64,000 bases of DNA from Gloeopeniophorella convolvens. Lineage: Eukaryota; Basidiomycota; Agaricomycetes; Russulales. A program made the position numbers and the translations under genes. The notes beneath the pieces are model-generated. The model searched no databases. It was not told where the DNA came from and was given only the letters and a program-made list of their open reading frames with translations. The stretch is taken from the NCBI GenBank assembly GCA_022496205.1, contig WTXD01000014.1, positions 1-64,000 on the forward strand. The letters run 5' to 3'. Shown in pieces: positions 1 through 12,030 of this stretch. Each line of letters begins with the position of its first letter. The first letter of the stretch is position 1.

Positions 1-499
1 GCGCATGAGGTATTTCAGTCGATAAAGCCAGGTCCACGACGTCATGCTGGAATAGCGTAGTGCCGGCGAAGGCAAAGGAAGCACGGCCCGTTGATGTCAT
101 CAACCCTTCAAGTCCACGTGCCAGGCGCACGCACAATTATGTCAGCGGCATTAGACGCGAGTTTCCACGGGGCGGTCAGCTGCCGCCCGCCCCGGCCGCC
201 AAACAAACTCGTTCAACTCAATTGTGCAGTATCCGGCTCAGACTTTCTTTTTGAAGCCCACATATCGCACATCAAAACTGGCACTACATACAGATATCAT
301 GTTGAGAGCATTAGTACTTTAGTGGCATCGCGGCCACTCAGCATCATCACAGAGGTAGAGTCCTCCATAGCATCCTTCGATCAACGTTCGTGGTTCGGGT
401 GTTCGACATTGGACGCCGTCCACTAAGCAGACACCAGCACGCAATGTGTGGTGTATATCTGGAATGTGAGACAGCTGCTCACTGGAATGCACTTGTTGG
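1..499. other. 3' flank of the first SDR gene, no gene seen
   Basis: No open frame here looks like a protein. From about 300 onward the sequence resembles 3190-3370, the 3' flank of the second SDR gene; both contain a stretch reading close to TCAACGTTCGTGG followed by TCCACTAAGCAGACA. The tandem duplication therefore includes downstream flank as well as the gene. Confidence 0.6.
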
Positions 500-1762
500 C
501 TAGTCAAAGTATAGGCCTCCATTGATTGACAACTATGATTTAGTCAATCGCGGATCTGGGAGTCAAAACTTAAGACCCCTGCACGTACACTCTGGCCTTC
601 ATGCGCATGGGATGTCAGTCAGGGAATACAGGTATTATGCGTCCTGATACTCACCAGTGATAAAGCTCGACTTCTCAGAAGCGATATAAGAGACAAGCCC
701 AGCGATGTCTTCAGGGGTTCCCATGCGCCCAATCGGGGCGGTTGCGGCTACCTAGGACCGTTGCATTGTAACCGCATAGTATACTGGCCAGTAACGGGCG
801 CTCACAGCAGCTGCCGCATTTGGACCGAGCTTCTCAGCATGAAAAGTATTGAAGTCGTTTACTGTGAAGCAAGATCAGAGGAAACAGGGTCTTCTCCTGA
901 ATGGAGATGTGAAACAAAACCAACGCATGCGTGTATTGATTGCGCCTGGGGCGTATGCATTTACAGTAATGCCATGCGCTCCGAATTCCTGGGCTGTGGT
1001 ATGCCTCCGTCGAATCGTGTTTGAGTAGGGTAAGAACAACGACGCACCAGCCGCTTGGGTGAGGCCGCGTATGGCGAATTTCGTCGCAGAATACGAGGCA
1101 ACAGCTTGCGAGACTGGAGTTGACGTGAGTGCTATCCGGATGCATCGCAAAGAATCATGCGACCTTGCTTTCCAGCCACTGAACTCGCTCCTGATACCTC
1201 AGGATTAGCGATAGGCAAGACGATACCACCAAACTATCAGAACCGATTATCCTCCCCCCGCGGCCTTGAGCAATCATCTGCTTCCCTGCATATTTGTAGC
1301 AAAGGAGAGTGCTTCGAGCATTGACAGACATGAGCCGATCGAAATCCTCGGCAGTCGCTTGCGTACTCTCAGCAAACCAAGACATCGAAGTAATTCGTGA
1401 GACTCACCGCTCAGAACCGAGTCAACGATGAATATACTAGCGTTCGCGACCATCTGCATAGCATGATGTCAAGACGCGCAGGCCACAATTGGAAAGAGGC
1501 ATACCACGTCGAGACTTCCCAGCTCTTGTACGACCTTCTGGATCATCTGCTCGACTTGTCCTTCGACAGATACGTCTGCGGGAACAGAAAATGCACGTCG
1601 ACCTTGGCCTTCGATCTCCTGCACGAGTTCGTCCAGCTCGGGAGTGTTGGGCAAGTCATTGACAGCAACTGCGAAGCCGTCCTCGGAGAGGCGGAGTGCG
1701 ATGCCACGGCCAATGCCGCGTGCTGCGCCGGTGATGATTGCCACTTTGTTCGTTGCTACCAT
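500..1762 (-). CDS. Short-chain dehydrogenase/reductase, tandem copy 1 (recombinant copy)
   Basis: NAD(P)-dependent SDR of the classical type, closest in feel to fungal diacetyl/acetoin reductase or 3-oxoacyl reductase-like enzymes; the substrate cannot be read. Exon 1 (1505-1762) starts MVATNK and carries the nucleotide-binding motif TGAARGIG and the DLPNTPEL segment. Further exons give VNARSTLLCYKYAGKQM, the active-site serine region ASSVAGKQ, the catalytic pair in YSATKFAIRGLTQAAG, then NAYAPGAINTRM, the C-terminal IGRMGTPEDIAGLVSYIAS block and a last small exon ending LSINGGLYFD. About eight exons, roughly 255 residues, a normal length. The usual NAG turn reads NAS here (NASIFIVD), unlike both sister copies. 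The 5' two thirds match copy 3 and the 3' third matches copy 2, so this copy looks like a recombinant. SDR identity is firm; exact function is not. Confidence 0.85.
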
Positions 1763-1818
1763 TGTTCAGGAAGGAGGTCTGGAGGTCTCTGAGAGGGTTG
1801 AGGGACCACCCATGTGTG

Positions 1819-1826
1819 CTTATATG
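1819..1826 (-). promoter_or_regulatory. TATA-like element of SDR copy 1
   Basis: CATATAAG on the minus strand, about 60 bases before the ATG. The same spacing and a similar element occur before copies 2 and 3, which supports a shared core promoter. Confidence 0.5.
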
Positions 1827-1931
1827 AGACACTGCTCAGCATCTACCTGTCATGAGCCGCCGCCGGCGTAGAGAGGGCGGGATATGGAGGCTTGACGTAC
1901 TCACAGGGTCGGCGGACGTGACATCCGGATA

Positions 1932-2109
1932 CAGTCAAACTTGTCCTAACCCATAGCAATTGGTGGAAGGTCAAAGCTATGGGTTATTACAGGTTATGGG
2001 GTTTGGGAGGCACTAGTAGGCCCAAATCCGTGTTTCTGTAGGCTGAAAAACCTATGGTTTATCACAGGTTATGGGCTATGACAAGTATGGGTTAGGACAA
2101 GTTTGACTG
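1932..2109. mobile_element. 178-bp MITE with Tc1/mariner-type ends
   Basis: The two ends are perfect 24-base inverted repeats: left 1932-1955 begins CAGTCAAACTTGTCCTAACC, right 2086-2109 is its exact reverse complement. The element is flanked by TA on both sides (1930-1931 and 2110-2111), the target duplication of Tc1/mariner elements. It has no coding capacity. The interior holds a second, looser pair of related blocks around TTATTACAGGTTATGG and TTTATCACAGGTTATGG. The paralogous segment near 6737 keeps a single uninterrupted TA, which is a natural empty site. A source transposase is not in this window. Confidence 0.9.
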
Positions 2110-2525
2110 TACGATGGATAGTCGTATGTTGCCACTCCTGGGCGGCTGCACAGTGCGCATGATTCTGTGCGCCTAGAAGAAAGCCGGATGTGTGAAGCGA
2201 GGGGGCGTGATCGCAGTGTTTGTGCACACAGCGTCTATACGTGTGGGGGCTTCCATCTCTGCTCCTGTATCATCTATATTAGTATAGTATAGTGCAGCGT
2301 TATCAGCAGCCCTAGGCTAGATTGAGAGGCTCAGCCAATGCAATCTGAGACCCGCAAACGAACCAGAGCCTGGAAATTACGTATGTATGTTGAACACAAG
2401 TGACGAGACAATACCGGCACAGAGCCTGCGCGCGACAATATAGCACAAGCCGAGAACCAGGCCAGCCGACCACGATCCACCTAGGGGATCGGTCGCTCTC
2501 TGAGATTAGCCACCTGTGTCCTATC

Positions 2526-2930
2526 TCACCTAGGCGACTGCAGGGCCACAGATTCAGTGATCATCCGAGACGCCGGTGGACATCGCACGCACCTGCGCTC
2601 GAGCTCGCAAAGGACACGCCATACCACGCTGACACCGCGTATGCATGCATTTCTGCGGCGCTGATGATGCCCAAGACGGATAGGCTCAGGGCCGCCCCAT
2701 GGTTGCCGCGCACTAGTACCCAGATCATATCGCTCGAGAGCGACGTCGCAAAGCGTCGAATTCGTAACGTCGAGAACTTGCTGTATGATCTTGCTCACGC
2801 CGCCCCAAAGGATGAGCCGCTCACGAGAAAGTAGATGATCACACGTCATAAGAGCAAAACCAAATGATTTTGCAGTACAGGTAACCGGTGGCCAGTGACT
2901 AATGACTAGTGACTCAGCGATGGGTAGCTG
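2526..2930 (-). pseudogene. Decayed fragment of the F-box-like gene
   Basis: Read on the minus strand, 2600-2849 gives residues plainly related to the intact gene at 7700-9823: RLILWGGVSKIIQQVLDV against VLWGAVSKVIRQALDV, then TLCDVALERY against ALCDVALERY, PEPIRLG against PEPIRLT, and CIRGVSV against YMRGVSV. The frame is broken, with small insertions and no start, and only the F-box-like core survives. A match to the donor continues to about 2930 (GTGACTCAGCGATGGGTAG against GTGACTCAGCAATGGGTAG). About 1.2 kb of the donor between its 3' end and this core is missing, so duplication was followed by an internal deletion. Not expected to make protein. Confidence 0.8.
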
Positions 2931-3370
2931 ATCACCGTACAGACCGTGTCAAGACCGTGTCACCGCGAGTTCGACGCCTCGTGCCAATATGGCTAGGGAT
3001 GCATAGGTGGCCGCTGCGTTTCCGGTACATCTCGATGACATTGATGAGCGCAAATAGATCCGTTCCTACGTGACAAGGTTTGACCCAACCAACGTGTCTG
3101 CACTATCTGGTCTATGACTTCGATTTTCAATCATCCCGCGCTCCACACATTTGCACTGGTACATGCAGACAGGCTTAGAGGTGATAGTGCCAGCAGCGTG
3201 GCCGCTCAGAATTATAGAGGTAGGGTCCCCCATAGCATCCTTTGGTCAACGTTCGTGGTACTAGTGTTCGATATTGGCCCTGGACGTTGTCCACTAAGCA
3301 GACATCAGCACATGATACGTTATGTGGGTTAGAAAGGGAGACAGCCTGCTCACTGGAGTGCACTTGCTAC
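2931..3370. other. Spacer and duplicated 3' flank of SDR copy 2
   Basis: No gene seen. The part from about 3190 repeats the flank found at 300-499. The rest is unique and has no coding signal. Confidence 0.5.
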
Positions 3371-4658
3371 TTAGTCAAAGAACAGGCCTCCATTGATTGA
3401 TAGCTATCACTTTGGTCAGTTGCGGACCTGGGAGTCAGAAAAGACACCTGCACGTACACTCTGGCCTTGATGCGCATGAGACGTCAGTCAGGAAACACAG
3501 ATTCTAAGTACTCTGATACGCACCAGTGATAAAGCTCGATTTTTCAGAAGCGATGTAAGAGACAAGTCCAGCAATGTCTTCGGGAGTTCCCATACGCCCA
3601 ATTGGGGCGGTTGCGGCTACCTACGACCCGTTGCATTGGAACCGCATAGACCGGTCAATGGAGTGCTCACAGTAGCTGCTGCATTTGGACCGAGCTTTTC
3701 GGCATACAGAGTGTTGAAGTCATCCACTGTCAAGGAAGATCAAAAAAATTAGGAGCCGCTCTCAAATGGAGACGTGAGATAAGACCAACTCATGCGTGTA
3801 TCTATCGTGCCTGGGGCGTATGCGTTCACAGTGATACCGTGTTTACCAAGTTCGCGAGCTGGAGAACAATATGACTGCTGAGTCTGCGCTAGAGAGGCGG
3901 CAAGGGCATGGCATACGCACCAGCTGCTTGAGTAAGCCCACGAACGGCGAATTTGCTTGCAGAATAAGATGTAATAACGTCATAGCCTATGCCGGTAATA
4001 AGATGCCTGACGCTTGTTCACCGCAGAAGGTGAGCAGTGACCTTGCTTCCCCGCCCCTGAGGATGCACCTGGTTCATATGGAATAAGACTCGAGAGGACC
4101 TGACACATGGGTTGAAATCCACACCAATGATTCGTCCACCTCGGCCCTGAGAAATCATCTGTTTTGCGGCATGCTTATAGCAGAGCATGGTGCCGCGCGC
4201 GTTGATAGCCATGATGCGATCGAAGTCCTCGACAGTGCCTGCAGGTTGTGTCAAAATAAATTGTACCTACTGTTAAGGCTTTGGTAACTCACAGTTCAGA
4301 ATCCCAGCGTCGTATTTGACGATGCCGGCGTTTGCTACCATCTATCAAACAATTGCCATCTGAGGTCGCGCGTACAGCCATAAATCAACTTGCGCACCAC
4401 GTCAAGGGATCCCAGACCTCCTACGGCACGTTGGATCATCCGCTCAACCTCGACCTCGAGAGAGACGTCTGCCGGGATAGCCAGCGAGCGTCGTCCCTTT
4501 CCCTCTATCTCCGCGACAGTTTGGTCTAGTTCGGGTGTATTCGGGAGGTCGTTCACCGCGACATCAAAGCCGTCATCTGCGAGTTGGAGAGCGATGGCGC
4601 GTCCGATGCCACGCGCAGCACCTGTAACGAGGGCGACTTTGGGTATGGCAGACACCAT
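3371..4658 (-). CDS. Short-chain dehydrogenase/reductase, tandem copy 2
   Basis: Second member of the SDR trio, same exon plan as copies 1 and 3. It begins MVSAIPKVALVTGAARGIGR (Rossmann glycine motif), followed by NDLPNTPELDQTVAEIEGKG, the intact NAG turn (MVANAGIVKYD), VEDFDRIMAINARGTM, ASSGAGKQ with the active-site serine, SYSASKFAVRGLTQAAG with the catalytic Tyr and Lys, and LGKHGITVNAYAPGTIDTRM. The C-terminal exons give AEKLGPNAAAT and end LSINGGLFFD, with the stop at 3371-3373. All SDR landmarks are present, so the gene looks functional. It is more diverged in exon 1 and in its upstream region than copies 1 and 3 are from each other, but its 3' end is very close to copy 1. Predicted soluble oxidoreductase; substrate unknown. 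Confidence 0.88.
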
Positions 4659-5308
4659 GTTGGTATAGGGTCGGGGTGAAACCTGCGTGCACCATAGGTG
4701 CCTTATATATCGTACCCCACGCGCATCTGACTCATGGGGCGGCAGGGAGTGTCAGAAAGCTGAACAGGTGAACGTAAACACCACTGGTTAACGAGATGTT
4801 CCCTTGAAGCGCTTACTTACGGCACGGGGCCCAGGATGCTTCTATTAGCACCAGAATGATCAGTCGACGGCGAAATGAGTATTTATGAGAGGATTTGAGT
4901 GGGATAGAAGAGCGCCCGGTGTGACCGTCCTTATCCTTGTGTCTCACTGTGCCGCAGGAGAACTAGACTCGGACACGGGCGAAACACCCTCTACCTGAGG
5001 AAATATGTCCTGGGGATGGCACGCCAGTCCAGGATATGGCACCAAATCGGTCCGATCAGCGGCACCTTGACGGCACGAGAGTTTCGAGAATACTTAGCCA
5101 AACCAGCGCTGGCCACCACCGGCCGGCGCCAACACCATCCCAAAACGACTATTGCCGTAGTCAAGCGTAGTCACCATCGCTTTCAGATTTCAGCGCGTCA
5201 CTTCCCGTGCGTGGATGTCGCTGGATAGTGAGGTACGACTGCAGTCGGAGAGTCATACATCCACAATACCGGAATATTCTTGGCTACTGCTGGCATGTAC
5301 CCGAGAAA
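4659..5308. other. Promoter of SDR copy 2 and spacer
   Basis: No gene seen. A TATA-like ATATAAGG (minus strand) lies at 4702-4710, about 50 bases before the copy 2 ATG. The remainder shows no coding frame and no clear match to the other SDR flanks. Confidence 0.5.
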
Positions 5309-6563
5309 TCAATCGAAGAACCACCCGCCGTTGATGGAAATCTAGGTTGCTGTTAGCGTAAGACACGGCGGGATGCTGGGGAGGAACGTACGCTCTGGCC
5401 TTCGTGTGGAGGTGCAATCAACAGGATGCGTCAGGTTATGAGATTTCTCGCGGCGACTTACTTACCGGTGACGAAGCTCGACTTATCCGAAGCTAGATAG
5501 GAAACGAGGCCAGCAATGTCGTCAGGCGTCCCCAGGCGCTTGATCGGCGTGTTTTCAACTACCTAGACCGGTTTGAGATCGCAATAAGCTGCGCGATTAA
5601 GAGAAAGCCTACCACTGTCGCAAGATTGCCAGGTATTGCGAGCATGGCCTTCATCCCGTCGACTGTGAAATTGGTTCGCTGAATGTGCAGTATCAGTCGT
5701 GGTGAAGGGGCGCCACCTACGCATTCGGGTGTCTATAGTTCCAGGAGCGTATGCATTCACAGTAATGCCATGCGCCCCGAGCTCCTGAGCTGTGGTATGC
5801 CTCCGTCAAATCGTATCTGAACACGGTAAGAGCAAGGACGCACCAGCCGCTTGGGTGAGGCCGCGTATGGCGAATTTAGTGGCAGAATATGAGGCAACAA
5901 CTTGGGAAGCTAGGCTTGACGTTAATGCCATTGGGGTACATACGCGATCGCAGAGGAGTATGTGACCTTGTTTTCCGGCCGCTGAACTCGCTCCTAATAC
6001 CCCGGGATTAGCGATAGGCAAGACGATACCACCAAACTATCAGAACCGATTATCCTTCCCCCGCGGCCTTGAGCAACCATCTGCTTCCCCGCATATTTGT
6101 AGCAAAGGAGAGTGCTTCGAGCGTTGACAGACATGAGCCGGTCGAAATCCTCGGCAGTCGCTTGCGTACTCTCAGAAACTGCCGAGACATCGAAGTAATT
6201 CATGAGACTCACCGCTCAGAACCGAGTCAAAGATGAATATGCCAGCGTTCGCGACCATCTAGCATGATGTCAAGACGCGCAGGCCACAGTTGAAAAGAGG
6301 CATACCACATCGAGACTTCCCAGCTCTTGGACGACCTTCTGGATCATCTGCTCGACTTGTTTTTCGACAGATACGTCTGCGGGAACAGCAAAGGCACGTC
6401 GACCTTGGCCTTCGATCTCTTGCACGAGTTCGTCCAGCTCGGGAGTGTTGGGCAAGTCATTGACAGCAACTGCGAAGCCGTCCTCGGAGAGGCGGAGTGC
6501 GATGCCACGGCCAATGCCGCGTGCTGCGCCGGTGACGAGTGCCACTTTATTTGTTGTTGTCAT
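5309..6563 (-). CDS. Short-chain dehydrogenase/reductase, tandem copy 3
   Basis: Third SDR. I start it at the ATG giving MTTTNKVALVTGAARGIG (6561-6563), because this lines up with the other two copies; the open frame continues upstream without homology. Landmarks: TGAARGIG, NAG turn in MVANAGIFIFD, STQATAEDFDRLMSVNARST, ASSAAGKQ, YSATKFAIRGLTQAAG, LGAHGITVNAYAPGTIDTRM, and a last exon ending ISINGGWFFD with the stop at 5309-5311. Exons 1 to 6 and their introns are nearly identical to copy 1, but the segment after TIDTRM is different (VDGMKAMLAIPGNLATV in place of an AEKLGPNA block), which marks the recombination boundary in copy 1. All catalytic residues are present. Likely the oldest intact template for copy 1's 5' part. 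Confidence 0.88.
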
Positions 6564-6574
6564 GGTTGAGTCGG

Positions 6575-7420
6575 GACGGAGGTCTGGGAGTCTCTGAGAG
6601 GGTCGGGGTTCCACCTGTGTACGTTTATATATGACGCTGCTCAGCACCCACCTGCCGTGAGCCGCCGCCGGTGCAGAGGGAGCGCGATCAGGAAGGCTTG
6701 ACGCACTCACAGGGTCAGGCGGACATAACATTTGAATATAATGGGTAGTCGACTATCGCTCCAGGGCGACTGCACGCTGCGCATGATTCAGTGTGCCTAG
6801 AAGGGAGCCGAGTGTGTAAAGTAGATTGGCTGACCGTGGCGCTTGTGTACAAAACCGACCGTATGTGTGGATGCTTCCGCCTCTGTCCTTGTGCCAGGGA
6901 TATTAGTATAATATGGTGCGGCGTTATCTGCCGTCCTATGCCAGATTCACGAGCTCCGAAAGAGTAATTCGACATCCATAAACGATCCAAAGCCTGAATC
7001 ACGTTCACCGAAGTCCAAATCTTGGTGATGATCCTGTACAATATGTATATGAGGAATGGAAGTCCACTTGCGTAGGAATCACAGGACGCGTGTTCTGCTG
7101 CCACACCGAAAGGAACCGGACCAAGAATTGCTAGCGTTGGTGAGCCACACGGGATGTCTGTGACCATTAGGCACGTGCAATTACGAACCCTCGTACCAAA
7201 CCTATACATATGCTGAAGACAAGACAATACCTGCACAGAGCTTGCACACAACAACAATACCAGCACAAGAGAATCGGGCCAGCTGATTATGGGATCAGTC
7301 GCTCTTTGAAACTAACTGCCCGTATCCATATCTCGCCCGGACGACTGCACAGTGCAGGGGCACAGACTCAGTGATCGTCGGTGGTGATGGACGTCGCACG
7401 CACCTGCGCTCACGAAGAAC
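6575..7420. repeat. SDR upstream region, copy C (uninterrupted partner of 1770-2610)
   Basis: Aligns with 1770-2610 but lacks the MITE; the empty TA is at about 6737-6738. A TATA-like TATATAAA (minus strand, 6624-6631) lies about 60 bases before the copy 3 ATG. No coding frame with protein character is present. Confidence 0.7.
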
Positions 7421-7699
7421 ACGCCACACCATCCGCTCTCTCTCTCCGGGAGGAGGGGCGACGTCGCCCGCGCGCGGCTGGAACACCCCCCGGCACCGCG
7501 CATGCAGATCCGCAAGGCCCTCATTAGTGCCCTCCGCTTCGACGACGACGGAGCCACGCCAACCGATATCCACAAGGCGCCTTTCACGGTTTGGCAACAT
7601 GATCATGGGGGCGCCGCCAGGAGGTGGGCGTATCATGAACGAGGAGCGATGGACCCAGCGCACAACAGTGTGGTATGTTCCTTGCGGGCTGACGTAATA
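7421..7699. other. 3' flank of the F-box-like gene
   Basis: Short unique spacer between the duplicated region and the stop of the gene at 7700. No gene seen. Confidence 0.5.
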
Positions 7700-9823
7700 T
7701 CAGTCAAACGGTGAGGGCAAGGTACGAGGAACGCACGTTTCCGTTCGAACGCGATCCTGGAGCAACTGAAGATTGGCGACGACCTCTTCTCCCCAGTACC
7801 GGATATCGAGATGAACGATGGGATTGCGATCTCCAGCCACCCGAATAACGCGGTGAAAGTATGACGGTGGGAACGCAAGTGCGGGCATCGATGCTGGGAT
7901 ATCGCCGATCTGAGAATACGCGTAGTCGAGGTCCTGACAGCATGCACATGAGCTGGGGTCAAGCTGCAAGGAAAAGCCTATACGTACAATTAGGTAGCGC
8001 CCGTCCCATATGAGGCGCCCCACGTTGCCCTCGTCACCTAGCGCGGTATCCCAGACAACATCGCCCACGCGAAGCAGCTGCAAAATCCCCGCCTTGCGCA
8101 GCTCCGTCTCGCACTCCAACACACCAGCATCCGAGAGCCAGTCGCCTTCTCGAGACGGCACAAACACACGTAGCAGCGGTGCGCGCCGCATGCGGAACAG
8201 CGGCGACTTGAAGCTGCCTGGCATCGAAATACTCCCGAGCGGGAGATGCGGCTGCGACCCCGCCGGGTGCGACCAGGCCGAGTTCGTTGGAGACGGTGCA
8301 CGGCTTGACGGGCGCGAGACAGAGCGGCGCCCACCACCCGACGCATGCACCGCAACCGCACTCCACGACGGCGGCGGGCCGTTGTGCGTTCGCTGCGGCT
8401 GTGGCTGCGCGATGCTTTGCCCGCGCCGGATGGCTGCGCCCAGTTCCGCGTCCGCCTCGGCCTGGGCGCGGAGGCGGATGACGACGCGATTGAAGGCCCG
8501 TGCTTCCTTCTTCATCCCACGAACCAACTGAGCATTCTCCTCCGAAGGTGGCGAGAAGAGCACAGAAAGCGCAGACTGCGCGTAGAAGTGCACTGGCACA
8601 CTGACACCACGCATATATGCGTGCAATTCTGCGAGGGTGAGACGTATAGGCTCGGGGCCGGACCATGACCACCGCGCATACCCGACGGTGCCCAGATATC
8701 GTTCGAGAGCAACGTCGCAGAGCGCCGAGTTCACGTCGAGAGCTTGCCGTATGACCTTGCTTACAGCGCCCCAGAGGACGAGCCACTCGTAGAAGGAGAG
8801 GTACGCTAAAAGTTGCGCGAGCAGGATCGGGTCTTGCAGGTGACTCAGCAATGGGTAGAACGTAGGCCTCGTCTCCTCCGCAAGTTCGGCGATATCTTCT
8901 GGGACTGTCCTCTCCAACCATGTGCCCCGTCGGCGTGCACGCGCGACAGCATATTCATCTGCGGAATGTGACGTATGGTATGTTCGTGGGCGTGGGCGGG
9001 CCACAGGCTCAGGGTCTGCCACATCGGGAGAGTATTGTTCCGGTGGCATATCGTTCGGTTCTGATGGGTTCTGAACGAAGCTCTGGCGACGCTGGTACAT
9101 GTCTGTAACAGCAGGCTCGAAAGCACCTCCCATGGGCGGGTCCGCTGGTACTTCGAAAGCATTGTTAAAGCCATCATATTGGCGTTCGACCTCGATCTGT
9201 GCTTGCATGGGCTGCTGATCATATGCATTGGCAGGCGGGGGTATTGGCTCGTGCCCAAAGTAGTCGTTCGGTGCAGGAGTCTCCTGGACGTACTCTTGCG
9301 TGTTCTCAGCATATTCTGGTGACGGTGACTCCTCCTCGGTCTCTGCAGTGACGGGAACAGGGACGGTCCAGCTTCTGCGTATGTCGCGCCGCGTCTCGAC
9401 ATCGACGTCATCGACTGGTGGTGGGAGTGGCCGAGAAAAGGAGGGCACCTCCGTGTACCGTTGCCATTCAGTTGGCAGTTCTTGAGGTGGTGGCTTCTCC
9501 GGTGGTGTAGGTGGAACAGACGAATCAGGTGAAGGAGCGTTCTGCAGCGGCGATCGGCGAGGCGGAGATGGCGTGGGAATGTTATCATCAAAGCGAGCCG
9601 CAGATGTCCCAGACGCTGACAAATAAGATGAAGAGGGTGCGGGAGTCAATGGGTGCACGGGATTCGGAGCTGGCATGGGTTCAGATGGGGGAGAGGGCTT
9701 CGAAGAGGCACGCCGCCCTTGACTTGACTTTCGGGAGCGGGAAGCATTGGGCGAGTTCTGCTCGCTTGTCGGAGCTGGAGGTGTATGCGTCCTTGCAGCC
9801 GAACTCTTACTGAGCCGTCGCAT
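7700..9823 (-). CDS. F-box-like protein, C-terminal coding segment
   Basis: A long open frame of about 707 codons. The N-terminal half is low-complexity, rich in Pro and Ser (PTPPEKPPPQELPTEWQRYT), probably disordered. Near the middle is an F-box-like helix pair, PLLSHLQDPILLAQLLAYL then FYEWLVLWGAVSKVIRQAL, followed by CDVALERYLG and PEPIRLTLAELHAYMRGVSV, then a Ser/Arg-rich linker and a folded C-terminal domain (RRAPLLRVFVPSREGDWLSD, IGDIPASMPALAFPPSYFHR). A 54-nt stretch at 7934-7987 has a GTACGT donor and a CAG acceptor and is probably a phase-0 intron; because it is a multiple of three the frame stays open across it. A degraded second copy lies at 2526-2930. F-box proteins recruit substrates to SCF ubiquitin ligases; that role is inferred from a weak motif. 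The ATG at 9823 may not be the true start: the frame runs upstream to a TAG near 9961. Confidence 0.65.
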   Translation of the reverse strand: MRRLSKSSAARTHTPPAPTSEQNSPNASRSRKSSQGRRASSKPSPPSEPMPAPNPVHPLTPAPSSSYLSASGTSAARFDDNIPTPSPPRRSPLQNAPSPDSSVPPTPPEKPPPQELPTEWQRYTEVPSFSRPLPPPVDDVDVETRRDIRRSWTVPVPVTAETEEESPSPEYAENTQEYVQETPAPNDYFGHEPIPPPANAYDQQPMQAQIEVERQYDGFNNAFEVPADPPMGGAFEPAVTDMYQRRQSFVQNPSEPNDMPPEQYSPDVADPEPVARPRPRTYHTSHSADEYAVARARRRGTWLERTVPEDIAELAEETRPTFYPLLSHLQDPILLAQLLAYLSFYEWLVLWGAVSKVIRQALDVNSALCDVALERYLGTVGYARWSWSGPEPIRLTLAELHAYMRGVSVPVHFYAQSALSVLFSPPSEENAQLVRGMKKEARAFNRVVIRLRAQAEADAELGAAIRRGQSIAQPQPQRTHNGPPPSWSAVAVHASGGGRRSVSRPSSRAPSPTNSAWSHPAGSQPHLPLGSISMPGSFKSPLFRMRRAPLLRVFVPSREGDWLSDAGVLECETELRKAGILQLLRVGDVVWDTALGDEGNVGRLIWDGRYLIVRIGFSLQLDPSSCACCQDLDYAYSQIGDIPASMPALAFPPSYFHRVIRVAGDRNPIVHLDIRYWGEEVVANLQLLQDRVRTETCVPRTLPSPFD

Positions 9824-9965
9824 GGCTGGATGGGCCGTCGGTGGGGCTTCATCCTCATAAGATGCTGCTGTTCGCGAAGCACCGCTCTGCCCTGCCAGTA
9901 TGGTTGGGGCTGCACAGCTTGTCGCTGCGACTCCAATGAAGCTATGCGTTCTGGACTGCTAGTTA

Positions 9966-12030
<2,065 letters not shown>

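Larger units (their letters stand above)
1770..2610. repeat. Duplicated SDR upstream region, copy A
   Basis: This stretch aligns along its length with 6575-7420 upstream of SDR copy 3: the same order of short blocks (CTCACAGGGTC, GCGCATGATTC, a TATTAGTATA block, CACAGAGC, GATGGACATCGCACGCACC-like). It lies between the SDR gene and F-box-related sequence in both places, so the unit of duplication was larger than one gene. Copy A is interrupted by the MITE at 1932-2109; the copy at 6575 is not. Confidence 0.75.

Noticed and set aside
8034..8921. A 295-codon frame on the same strand as the F-box-like gene.
   Set aside because: It overlaps the 707-codon frame in another phase and has Arg/Cys-rich noise composition.
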